Assembly (NCBI RefSeq): GCF_001183545.1
Contig: NZ_KQ236688.1
Location: 3,298,395-3,362,394 of the forward strand
DNA: 64,000 nt
Reading direction: 5' to 3'
Source: Cellvibrio sp. pealriver
GTDB taxonomy: Bacteria > Pseudomonadota > Gammaproteobacteria > Pseudomonadales > Cellvibrionaceae
In this document: positions 54,454-61,427 of the stretch, in pieces
Layout of the letters: every line of letters begins with the position of its first letter
How positions within the stretch are numbered: the stretch's first letter is position 1
Made by a program: the position numbers and the translations under genes
Notes under the pieces: model-generated
Databases searched by the model: none
What the model was told of the DNA's origin: nothing
Seen by the model: the letters and a program-made list of their open reading frames with translations, nothing else

Positions 54454-54951
54454 ATGAAAAGAAATATTTTCTCTTATTTTTTTTATAGCATCATTGCTTT
54501 CAGTACTTCAAATGCAATCGCTGAAATAAAGACCCAACAATTAGACAATGGCTGGATTGCACTAACTAAGCAAGTAGACCCATTTGATAGCTCTACTGTT
54601 AAGGTTATTCAAATAATCAAAGATGATTTTGTATTCCAATGCGGCGAGCTAAACATGAAGGGAGGATCTTATGGATTTGAAAGCTTGAGTTTTTCCGCAG
54701 AAATAAGATATTTAATTGATGAGAAGCACACACAAAACAAAACTGGAAAATATTCTACTTACCTCAGCGGATCAGACATGGTTACAGATAGTAGATACTA
54801 TTCTTTCGAAATAAATGCTGAAGATATTAATGCTATGAAAAACGGTTCGAGCATGAAAGTTGCTGGGAAATATGGAAATTCAGGCTGGGAGACAAAGAGT
54901 CTAAACTTAATAGGGTTTACATCAGCATATAACATGATGTGTGACAAATAA
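54454..54951 (+). CDS. exported protein of unknown function in AT-rich DNA
   Basis: A 165-residue product with a signal peptide (IFSYFFYSIIAFSTSNAIA|E). The mature part has two Cys (FQCGEL and the final MMCDK), a likely disulfide, and a beta-rich texture (YYSFEINAEDIN, WETKSLNLIGF). I do not recognise a family. The gene and its upstream 190 bp are clearly more AT-rich than the neighbouring genes, with A-ending codons, which suggests recent acquisition. A short Shine-Dalgarno-like AAAGG is present 11 nt before the ATG. Confidence 0.7.
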   Translation: MKRNIFSYFFYSIIAFSTSNAIAEIKTQQLDNGWIALTKQVDPFDSSTVKVIQIIKDDFVFQCGELNMKGGSYGFESLSFSAEIRYLIDEKHTQNKTGKYSTYLSGSDMVTDSRYYSFEINAEDINAMKNGSSMKVAGKYGNSGWETKSLNLIGFTSAYNMMCDK

Positions 54952-55000
54952 ATTTAACTTTATATACAGCAATTATCCCTTCTACAACTCGCTAATCACC

Positions 55001-55031
55001 CCAGAGGGCTATACTTGCCACAGCCCTCTGG
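55001..55031 (+). promoter_or_regulatory. hairpin overlapping the thioesterase ribosome site
   Basis: 10-bp perfect stem CCAGAGGGCT (55001-55010) / AGCCCTCTGG (55022-55031) with an 11-nt loop. The 3' arm ends inside the GGAG that precedes the thioesterase start at 55045, so it could reduce its translation or end upstream transcription. Confidence 0.45.
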
Positions 55032-55044
55032 AGATTACGCCATC

Positions 55045-55440
55045 ATGCAAGAATTTAACTCTACGCCTACCGGCACCATCGCGTTGCAAACTATCACCAT
55101 GCCGGGGGATACCAACCCCTTTGGCGATATTTTTGGTGGCTGGGTGATGGCGCAGATGGATATTGCTGGCGCGATACATGCGAATGAAGTTGCGCAGGGG
55201 CGGGTGACGACGGTGGCGGTGGGGAGTATGGTGTTTATGCGGCCGGTGCCGGTGGGGGCGATTATCAGTTGTTACACCAGTACGTTGCGCATTGGGAATA
55301 CCTCTATCCGCGTAAAGGTGGAAGTATGGATTAAAGATTTCCTGACTCACAAAATCAGTCAGGTGACGCAGGGCGAATATGTGTATGTGGCGATTGATGA
55401 GCAGGGTCGCAAGCGGCCGGTGCTGAAAAACCCTGAATAA
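55045..55440 (+). CDS. acyl-CoA thioesterase, YciA-type hotdog
   Basis: A 131-residue single-hotdog thioesterase. IALQTITMPGDTNPFGDIFGGWVMAQMDIAGAIHA holds the conserved Asn/Asp of the active site, followed by VAVGSMVFMRPVPVGA and YVYVAIDEQGRKRPV. YciA cleaves medium- and long-chain acyl-CoA. The ATG at 55045 is chosen as it begins the recognisable protein, with GGAG upstream within a hairpin. Confidence 0.93.
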   Translation: MQEFNSTPTGTIALQTITMPGDTNPFGDIFGGWVMAQMDIAGAIHANEVAQGRVTTVAVGSMVFMRPVPVGAIISCYTSTLRIGNTSIRVKVEVWIKDFLTHKISQVTQGEYVYVAIDEQGRKRPVLKNPE

Positions 55441-55711
55441 ATGCCCTGAATTTTGGATGATAACAAACGAAAAATCTGATGGGTCTGCGCGTATTCTGTG
55501 CGCTTATGATTATTAAAAATTTTCCAACTCCCTGATTACTCACTACTTATTCAGTTAAACCTTTCTTTACGCCCGCACCTGTGTTTTTCCCGCCGGGCTC
55601 CGCTAGACTTAAACGACCTTGTTATTGTCATCTGTTACCGTGTATCGTCTTTTCACGTTGTTTTTCATTTTGTGCATATTCAAATAAACAGGCTTTCCGC
55701 AGAGGCTAGGG

Positions 55712-56269
55712 ATGTTAAAAGATTCGCGCAGTGGTTACGGTTTGGTTTCCATTCTGATTCATTGGATAAGTGCGCTGCTCATTCTGTTTTTATTTGGATT
55801 GGGCACTTACATGGTGGATTTAACTTACTACGACGACTGGTATCACAAAGGCCCCGAGTTGCACGTGAGCCTCGGCTTGGTTGTTTTATTATTGATGCTG
55901 GTGCGCATTGTGTGGCGCATTGCCAACCCAACCCCGGTTGAACTTACCGCAAAACGCGCACAAAACCTTGCCGCAAAACTCGTTAAAATCGGTTTGTATC
56001 TTTTCATTTTTGTGGTGCTGATCAGTGGTTATTTAATTACCACAGCGGAAGGCCAACCGGCGAGCATGTTTAATCTGCTGAAGTTCCCCGTTCTAGTTGA
56101 ACTGGAGGCGGGCAATGTCGATCTTGCCGGTGAATTGCATGAATATTTTGCCTGGGGAATTATCGCGCTGGTTGTACTGCATGTACTGGGTGCGCTGATG
56201 CATCATTTTGTGATGCGCGACAAAACCTTGGTACGCATGATTAAACCTGTTAAAAAATCCGATGTCTGA
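55712..56269 (+). CDS. cytochrome b561 family protein
   Basis: A 185-residue membrane cytochrome with four helices. Haem-binding His are in SILIHWISALLI, KGPELHVSLGLVVLL, AGELHEYFAWGIIALVVLHVLGALMHHF. It is a di-haem b-type protein that passes electrons across or within the inner membrane (CybB type). Followed 96 bp later by yceI on the same strand; the cybB-yceI pair is widespread. Confidence 0.94.
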   Translation: MLKDSRSGYGLVSILIHWISALLILFLFGLGTYMVDLTYYDDWYHKGPELHVSLGLVVLLLMLVRIVWRIANPTPVELTAKRAQNLAAKLVKIGLYLFIFVVLISGYLITTAEGQPASMFNLLKFPVLVELEAGNVDLAGELHEYFAWGIIALVVLHVLGALMHHFVMRDKTLVRMIKPVKKSDV

Positions 56270-56365
56270 TGATTGAATTTTATTGTCTCAATCAACACTT
56301 AACTTAAAACAACATTAATTTAAAACGTTTCACTCAACTCGATGAACCTCAAAGGAGTTTACACA

Positions 56366-56959
56366 ATGTTAAAACAATCCTTATTAAAAAAATCTTTTCT
56401 CGCATTAGCCGTTAGCAGCGTTGGCTTGATGAGTTTGCCAACCATGGCTGACACTTATGTGATTGATACCAAAGGTGCGCACGCATCGATCAATTTTGCA
56501 ATCAAGCATTTGGGCTACAGCGTACTGACTGGCCGTTTTGATAAATTTGAAGGTGAATTTACCTACGACCCTGCTAAACCAGAAGCAAGCACTGTGAATG
56601 TCACTATCGACACCGCCAGTGTTAACTCTAACCACGCCGAGCGCGACAAGCATTTGCGTAGCGATGATTTCCTGAATGTTGAAAAATTCCCGAAAGCGAC
56701 CTTTGTGAGCAAGTCTATTAAAGTGGATGACAAAGATGAGTTTGACATCATCGGTGATTTGACTCTCAATGGCGTAACCAAAAGCATCACCATTGAAGTA
56801 GAAAAAGTTGGCGAAGGTAAAGACCCATGGGGCGGTTACCGCGCTGGCTTCTCCGGTGAGACTGAGATCAAATTAAAAGATTTCAACGTGAAAATGGATT
56901 TGGGCCCAGCATCAGAAGTGGTCAAACTGGAATTGGAAATTGAAGGTATTAAAAAATAA
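56366..56959 (+). CDS. YceI family periplasmic lipid-binding-like protein
   Basis: A 197-residue periplasmic lipocalin-like protein. The signal peptide ends near LPTMA|DTYVID. The barrel motifs INFAIKHLGYSVLTGRFDKFEGEF, HAERDKHLRSDDFLNVEKFPKATF and DLTLNGVTKSITI are diagnostic. YceI proteins bind polyisoprenoids and are linked to b561 cytochromes. The ATG at 56366 has AAAGGAG upstream. It ends at a shared terminator. Confidence 0.95.
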   Translation: MLKQSLLKKSFLALAVSSVGLMSLPTMADTYVIDTKGAHASINFAIKHLGYSVLTGRFDKFEGEFTYDPAKPEASTVNVTIDTASVNSNHAERDKHLRSDDFLNVEKFPKATFVSKSIKVDDKDEFDIIGDLTLNGVTKSITIEVEKVGEGKDPWGGYRAGFSGETEIKLKDFNVKMDLGPASEVVKLELEIEGIKK

Positions 56960-56976
56960 TTTCCACGTGTGAACAC

Positions 56977-57003
56977 AAAAGCCCGGCTTATCGCCGGGCT
57001 TTT
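56977..57003. terminator. bidirectional terminator shared by yceI and the PEP-CTERM gene
   Basis: 11-bp perfect stem (56977-56987 with 56993-57003), loop TTATC, A tract and T tract on either side. On the minus strand it overlaps the last codons of the PEP-CTERM gene. Confidence 0.9.
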
Positions 57004-57605
57004 TTATGCGCGCGCCACAATAAAAAACCTGAACCCAACAACAATAATGTACCCGACGACGGCTCAGGTAAATGTGCGTAGGTAAAGGTTAAATCATCAA
57101 TGCCGGCATTGACCCGCCCATCAAAAAAACTGGAAAAATGCAGCCGCTGAAAGCCAGCGGGTGAATAGAAACTCACAAGCTGATTGGGTGTGTAAGGTGT
57201 CGGCGTGTGCGGATTAAATCCATCTGTGGTTTTAGAATACGCATTGCCATCGGCATCTAGCGCGTCGATATAAATATTATCTCCAAGATAAGAAGACACA
57301 TACAGGCTTACCATCGTCGGGAACCGATCAACAAACAACAAACTACCACCGTGCCCCATCAACAAATAATTTGGTGATGAGACGCTGGGCTCTGATGGTG
57401 AGCGATAGGTTGCGAGAAAACCATCAACGATGATTAAGCCATGGTCGGCATATTCATCGGAGAGAGGGTGATCGCCAAAATGATCAAAAATCGGCGTGGG
57501 GATATATTCACGATCGTCAAAATTAATCGTCACTGCCTGGGCAGTGGTACCCGTCAATAAACCTAATAGCACAGCAATGTTGCGAAACTTGGTGACGACA
57601 CACAT
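56988..57605 (-). CDS. PEP-CTERM sorting domain protein, exported
   Basis: A 205-residue exported protein. After the signal peptide (IAVLLGLLTGTTAQA) comes a beta-rich region (VTINFDDREY, FVDRFPTMVSLYVSSYLGDNIYIDALD, FQRLHFSSFFDGRVNAGIDDLTF), like other small PEP-CTERM proteins. The tail LPEPSSGTLLLLGSGFLLWRAHKKARR has the Pro-Glu-Pro motif, a hydrophobic helix and a basic end, recognised by exosortase XrtA. No exosortase is in the window. AGGAGG precedes the ATG. The final codons lie in the terminator hairpin. Confidence 0.9.
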   Translation of the reverse strand: MCVVTKFRNIAVLLGLLTGTTAQAVTINFDDREYIPTPIFDHFGDHPLSDEYADHGLIIVDGFLATYRSPSEPSVSSPNYLLMGHGGSLLFVDRFPTMVSLYVSSYLGDNIYIDALDADGNAYSKTTDGFNPHTPTPYTPNQLVSFYSPAGFQRLHFSSFFDGRVNAGIDDLTFTYAHLPEPSSGTLLLLGSGFLLWRAHKKARR

Positions 57606-57729
57606 ACGAACCTCCTGGTTCAAACGCAGGGCGAACAATTGAAGGGAGCGAGAGGACTTGACCGAAAGAGTCGATTGATTTTTATACAATCTGAACAGGC
57701 TTTACCAGTAGCAATTCACATTTTTGCCA

Positions 57730-58656
57730 CTACCTGCCGGCCGCCTGCCGATACTGCTCACCCATCAACGCAACAAAGCGCTGCGCGCCCAAACCCAATG
57801 GGCGCTCACGCGACCACACCAGATCCACCCATAACTCTTCGCCGTTAGTGAAATTGCCCATGGGTAATTCCACCAATAATTGGCCGTTGAGATACGGCTG
57901 CACACAGGCGCGTGGCAACCAACTCCAACCCAATCCGGCCAGAGCCAGTTGCAGTGCCGCCTCGGGGTGATCCACCCGCCAGTGGTGATCCGATGCCACG
58001 CAAAACTGCTCGCTGGTGGCGAGCCCTGTGCCTTCATGGCGGCTGCCGACGATGATCTGGCGCACCGGGCGCAACTGATCGCCCTGCAACTGGCCGGAGT
58101 CCGACAGCAATTGCAGCAGGGGATGGTTGCGCGCAATCACGGCGACTAATGTCTCGCGCCCCACTTCCTGAAAGCGCTCGCGCCCATCGGCGGCAGGGCG
58201 CTCAAATACCAGCGCGAGCTGCGCTTCACCGCGATGCAATAAATCCAGTGCATCGCTTTGCGGTGCAGTGATGATGCGCACGTCCAGCGAGGGATATTCC
58301 TTCGCCAATACTTGCAAAGGTTTCACCCACTGGGTGGATTGCAGCTCGGGGGCGATCACCAATGTCAGGCGCGGCTCCAACCCTTGGCTGAGTTCCAGCG
58401 CCTGGGTATTGAGCTGCTGCATTTGCCCCATCAACAAGCGCGCTTGCGGCTCCAGCGCGCGCGCATGGGCGGTGGGTTTTGGCTCGCGACCGCTGCGTTC
58501 AAATAACTCCAGCGCCAGCTCCGCCTCCAGATTGGCGATCGCCATGCTCACAGCTGACGGCACTCGCCCCAGCTGGCGCGCCGCGGCAGAAAAAGAGCCG
58601 GTATCCAATACCGCCAGAAATACCAGCACCGCGTCTGAATTGAATGCTTTGCTCAT
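57730..58656 (-). CDS. LysR-family regulator divergent from the PACE efflux gene
   Basis: A 308-residue LysR regulator. The winged-helix domain is at about 5-62 (LDTGSFSAAARQLGRVPSAVSMAIANLEAEL), and the effector domain follows (ALELSQGLEPRLTLVIAPELQ, VVAVIARNHPLLQ, GLGWSWLPRACV). The start at the ATG ending at 58656 gives the usual N-terminus; an in-frame GTG four codons upstream is weaker. The divergent gene encodes a PACE transporter, and in Acinetobacter the AceI pump is controlled by the divergent LysR AceR, so regulation of the neighbour is likely. Confidence 0.93.
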   Translation of the reverse strand: MSKAFNSDAVLVFLAVLDTGSFSAAARQLGRVPSAVSMAIANLEAELALELFERSGREPKPTAHARALEPQARLLMGQMQQLNTQALELSQGLEPRLTLVIAPELQSTQWVKPLQVLAKEYPSLDVRIITAPQSDALDLLHRGEAQLALVFERPAADGRERFQEVGRETLVAVIARNHPLLQLLSDSGQLQGDQLRPVRQIIVGSRHEGTGLATSEQFCVASDHHWRVDHPEAALQLALAGLGWSWLPRACVQPYLNGQLLVELPMGNFTNGEELWVDLVWSRERPLGLGAQRFVALMGEQYRQAAGR

Positions 58657-58672
58657 CGCCAACCCCACCTTT

Positions 58673-58709
58673 CAGAAAAACTGATATTAGCTAACTTTTT
58701 CTGTCAGTT
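58673..58709. promoter_or_regulatory. overlapping inverted repeats in the LysR/PACE intergenic region
   Basis: CAGAAAAA (58673-58680) pairs with TTTTTCTG (58696-58703), and AACTGA (58679-58684) pairs with TCAGTT (58704-58709). They lie between the divergent starts, where a LysR regulator would bind. The exact operator cannot be fixed by eye. Confidence 0.45.
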
Positions 58710-58755
58710 AAAACTTTAGAAAATATCAACATCTTACCCAGATGAAGAGGTTGTG

Positions 58756-59223
58756 ATGCAAAGTGCTTCTGTTCAAACTCGCCCCTTACAAGGAGCCAAG
58801 CGCCGTGTGGTATACGTCGCGCTCTATGAGCTGATTGCGATACTGCTTTCCACCATTCTATTGATGTTGATGAGCAACACAGGCACCGCTGAATCCTTGG
58901 GGCTGGCGGTGGCGGCATCGGCCTTGGCGATCATCTGGAACCTCGTCTTCAACAGCCTGTTTGAACGCTGGGAATCACGCCGTGCAAAACCGGGGCGCAG
59001 CCTGGGTATGCGCATATGCCACGCAATAGGGTTTGAAGGCGGTTTACTGGTGCTATTGGTGCCTTTGGTTGCCTGGTGGTACAGCGTCAGCCTTTGGCAG
59101 GCGCTATTGATAGACTTGGGTTTACTGGTGTTTTTTCTGGTGTACACCTTCGTATTCACCTGGGTGTTTGATGCCGTATTTGGCTTGCCATCGTCCGCAA
59201 GGCTGCAATCTACCGCCATCTGA
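58756..59223 (+). CDS. PACE family multidrug efflux transporter
   Basis: A 155-residue membrane protein with four helices, in two repeats. Repeat 1 begins KRRVVYVALYELIAI and repeat 2 contains RICHAIGFEGGLL; WNLVFNSLFERWE ends the first. These match the proteobacterial antimicrobial compound efflux (PACE) family, which exports biocides such as chlorhexidine. The ATG at 58756 has GAAGAGG upstream. Its stop codon lies inside the left copy of a direct repeat (59220-59237). Confidence 0.93.
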   Translation: MQSASVQTRPLQGAKRRVVYVALYELIAILLSTILLMLMSNTGTAESLGLAVAASALAIIWNLVFNSLFERWESRRAKPGRSLGMRICHAIGFEGGLLVLLVPLVAWWYSVSLWQALLIDLGLLVFFLVYTFVFTWVFDAVFGLPSSARLQSTAI

Positions 59224-59237
59224 TCCGGTTTTTTAAC
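59220..59237 (+). repeat. left copy of an 18-bp direct repeat flanking the toxin-antitoxin module
   Basis: CTGATCCGGTTTTTTAAC. It includes the TGA stop of the PACE gene. The right copy at 59947-59965 has one extra T; the two enclose the YefM/RelE-type genes and their promoter. Confidence 0.65.
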
Positions 59238-59264
59238 TTGCCCAAGGGATTAAAATAGATTAAA

Positions 59265-59291
59265 ACAGAGAATAAACCGTTTATTCTCTGT
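59265..59291. promoter_or_regulatory. 27-bp palindrome upstream of the antitoxin gene
   Basis: ACAGAGAATAAA (59265-59276), CCG, TTTATTCTCTGT (59280-59291): perfect 12-bp arms, 14 bp before the antitoxin start. Likely the autoregulatory operator. Confidence 0.7.
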
Positions 59292-59305
59292 GATGAGGGT
59301 TCAGT

Positions 59306-59581
59306 ATGTTTCACAGCTCCGACATCTACACTGTGACCGATTTCAGCCGCAAACCGGCAGAACACATCAAACGCCTGAACGAAAGCAAGCGCCCTGAAAT
59401 ACTGACGGTCAATGGCAAAGCAGCCGTCGTCATTCAGGATGCCGAAAGCTACGAAAAGATGGCAGCCTTGGCAGAATATGCCGATAGCATCCTCAATATC
59501 CGCAAAGCGCTTGCTGAAGAAGGCCGTGAGTTAACCAATTTCACCCGTGAGTTCGAAGCAAAATACGGAATAAAACGTTGA
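59306..59581 (+). CDS. Phd/YefM family antitoxin
   Basis: A 91-residue antitoxin. YTVTDFSRKPAEHIKRLNESKRPEILTVNGKAAVVIQDAESYEKM is the Phd/YefM DNA-binding domain, with the C-terminal helix binding the toxin. Its stop overlaps the toxin start by 4 bp (TTGA). A perfect 27-bp palindrome lies just upstream. Confidence 0.94.
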   Translation: MFHSSDIYTVTDFSRKPAEHIKRLNESKRPEILTVNGKAAVVIQDAESYEKMAALAEYADSILNIRKALAEEGRELTNFTREFEAKYGIKR

Positions 59582-59874
59582 AGGAATATCGCGTTCACAT
59601 CAAACCCACCGCAGAAAAGGATCTTGAGCAACGCTATCTGCAAATAGCAGAAGATTCTCCGGAAAATGCCCTGCGCTGGTACCTTGGTTTAATAGAAGCG
59701 ATTGAAACGCTGTCGTTAATGGCAGAGCGGTGTCCCATCGCCGCTGAAGATATTGATGTGCAAATGGGTATCAGGCATTTGATTATCGGCAATTACCGTG
59801 TGCTTTTCCGGATTCACAACCAACAGGTTGATGTACTTCATATCCGTCATAGCGCTCACGAGCGTTTTCTGTGA
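59578..59874 (+). CDS. RelE/ParE-type toxin
   Basis: A 98-residue protein of the RelE/ParE fold: VHIKPTAEKDLEQRYLQIA, NALRWYLGLIEAIETLSLMAERCPIA, GIRHLIIGNYRVLFRI and VLHIRHSAHERFL. The pattern is nearer to ParE/plasmid-stabilisation toxins than to ribosome-bound RelE; the target is uncertain. It begins with TTG overlapping the antitoxin stop. The right direct repeat lies 72 bp after its stop. Confidence 0.92.
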   Translation: MKEYRVHIKPTAEKDLEQRYLQIAEDSPENALRWYLGLIEAIETLSLMAERCPIAAEDIDVQMGIRHLIIGNYRVLFRIHNQQVDVLHIRHSAHERFL

Positions 59875-59946
59875 ATCTACGGCACCATTCATAAATCCTG
59901 TTTCTGTAACTTCTCTTTCCACAGCTTCTCTTTCTACTATAAAAAA

Positions 59947-59965
59947 CTGATCCGGTTTTTTTAAC
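59947..59965 (+). repeat. right copy of the direct repeat flanking the toxin-antitoxin module
   Basis: Matches the left copy at 59220-59237 except for one extra T in the T run. It is 727 bp from the left copy, start to start. Confidence 0.65.
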
Positions 59966-59972
59966 CTAAACT

Positions 59973-59995
59973 GAATCTGTTTTCAGTACAGATTC
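59973..59995 (+). promoter_or_regulatory. inverted repeat upstream of ccoG
   Basis: GAATCTGT (59973-59980) pairs with ACAGATTC (59988-59995) around 7 nt, 45 bp before the ccoG start. It may be an operator for the ccoG-MocR unit. Confidence 0.45.
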
Positions 59996-60039
59996 GGGCG
60001 CATAGTGGCCTTGTTCAGTTATCTGCGCATGAGGCCGTT

Positions 60040-61422
60040 ATGAGCGATTCCCCGTTGTTGATCCCCACCCGCACCTTGCCTGAAGGCAAAATTTTCACGC
60101 GCAGTTTTACCGGCCGGTTCCGCAACTTGCGTTTATTGGGTGCCGGTTTTTTAGCGCTGCTGTTTTTTGGGACATCCTGGATTAATTGGAACGGCCACCA
60201 AGCCGTCTTGTGGGATTTGGAGACGCGTCAATTCCACGTGTTTGGCACCACCTTTTGGCCGCAGGATTTTATGCTGTTGTCGTTCGCGATGATTATTGGC
60301 GCGCTCTTGTTATTTGCCGTTACGATGGTTGCTGGCCGGGTGTGGTGTGGTTATGCCTGCCCGCAGAGCGTGTGGACCTGGGCATTTATGTGGGCGGAGA
60401 ACATTACCGAGGGCGACCGCAACCAGCGCATGAAATTGCAACAGGCACCTTGGGGAGCAAACAAATTATTCAAACGCAGCAGCAAGCATCTGCTGTGGAT
60501 TGTCATGAGCCTCGCTACCGGCATCGCCTTTGTGGGTTATTTTGTGCCGGTGCGCGAATTGGTGCATAACCTTGCACAGCTGGAGTGGTTGAGTAGCAGT
60601 GCGATTTGGGTCGCTATAGTGGCATCGCTCACCTACGTAAATGCCGGATGGGTGCGCGAAAAAGTGTGCGTGCATATGTGCCCTTATGCGCGTTTCCAAA
60701 GTGTGATGTTTGATCGCAACACTTTGGTCATTGCTTACGATGCAGCACGCGGCGATACGCGCGGCTCGCGCAAAAAAATCGATGATCACAAAGCACTTGG
60801 CCTTGGCGATTGCATCGACTGTTACATGTGCGTGCAAGTGTGCCCGACCGGTATTGATATCCGCGATGGTTTGCAAATGGATTGCATTGGTTGCGCTGCG
60901 TGTATCGATGCCTGTGATGATGTGATGGATAAAATGGGTTACGAGCGCGGGCTGGTCAGCTACACATCCGAGGCTGCATTAGCTGGCGAGCCGCAGAAAA
61001 TTCTGCGCCCGCGGTTATTGGGTTATGGTGCCATCATCGCCGTTATGCTTGCGGCGTTATTCATGTCATTAAACGCGCGTGAATTAGTCGATTTGAGCGT
61101 TGTGAAAGACCGCAGTGTGATTTATCGTCACACGAGCGATGGCAATATTCTCAACGTGTATCGTTTGAAAGTGACGAATAAAACCCAACAGCCCGCGCGT
61201 TACACATTGCAGTTGCACAATGCGCAGGGCCTATCGTTATCGCGCGAGCATCAATTTACACTCAAGGCAGGTGAAATTTATGATTTTCCTGTCACGGTAA
61301 AAATGCCGTCATCACTTCATCAGGCCGCCGGTATGATTCATTTTGATTTTGAATTGGTAAACGATTCCACACCGCTTCTGCCCAATCGGGAGGCCGCCAA
61401 TTTTATGTATCCTGCGCAATAA
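60040..61422 (+). CDS. ccoG: cytochrome c oxidase accessory protein CcoG (FixG/RdxA)
   Basis: A 460-residue membrane ferredoxin-like protein, a copper reductase for assembly of cbb3-type oxidase. It has five hydrophobic segments, the CysPro motifs WCGYACPQSVWTWAFMW and CVHMCPYARFQSVM, and two 4Fe-4S sites (CIDCYMCVQVCPTG and CIGCAACIDACD). The C-terminal 120 residues form the Ig-like periplasmic domain. Length equals the family norm. GAGG precedes the ATG. No ccoNOQP genes are in the window. It ends 5 bp before the MocR gene. Confidence 0.96.
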   Translation: MSDSPLLIPTRTLPEGKIFTRSFTGRFRNLRLLGAGFLALLFFGTSWINWNGHQAVLWDLETRQFHVFGTTFWPQDFMLLSFAMIIGALLLFAVTMVAGRVWCGYACPQSVWTWAFMWAENITEGDRNQRMKLQQAPWGANKLFKRSSKHLLWIVMSLATGIAFVGYFVPVRELVHNLAQLEWLSSSAIWVAIVASLTYVNAGWVREKVCVHMCPYARFQSVMFDRNTLVIAYDAARGDTRGSRKKIDDHKALGLGDCIDCYMCVQVCPTGIDIRDGLQMDCIGCAACIDACDDVMDKMGYERGLVSYTSEAALAGEPQKILRPRLLGYGAIIAVMLAALFMSLNARELVDLSVVKDRSVIYRHTSDGNILNVYRLKVTNKTQQPARYTLQLHNAQGLSLSREHQFTLKAGEIYDFPVTVKMPSSLHQAAGMIHFDFELVNDSTPLLPNREAANFMYPAQ

Positions 61423-61427
61423 TTTTT

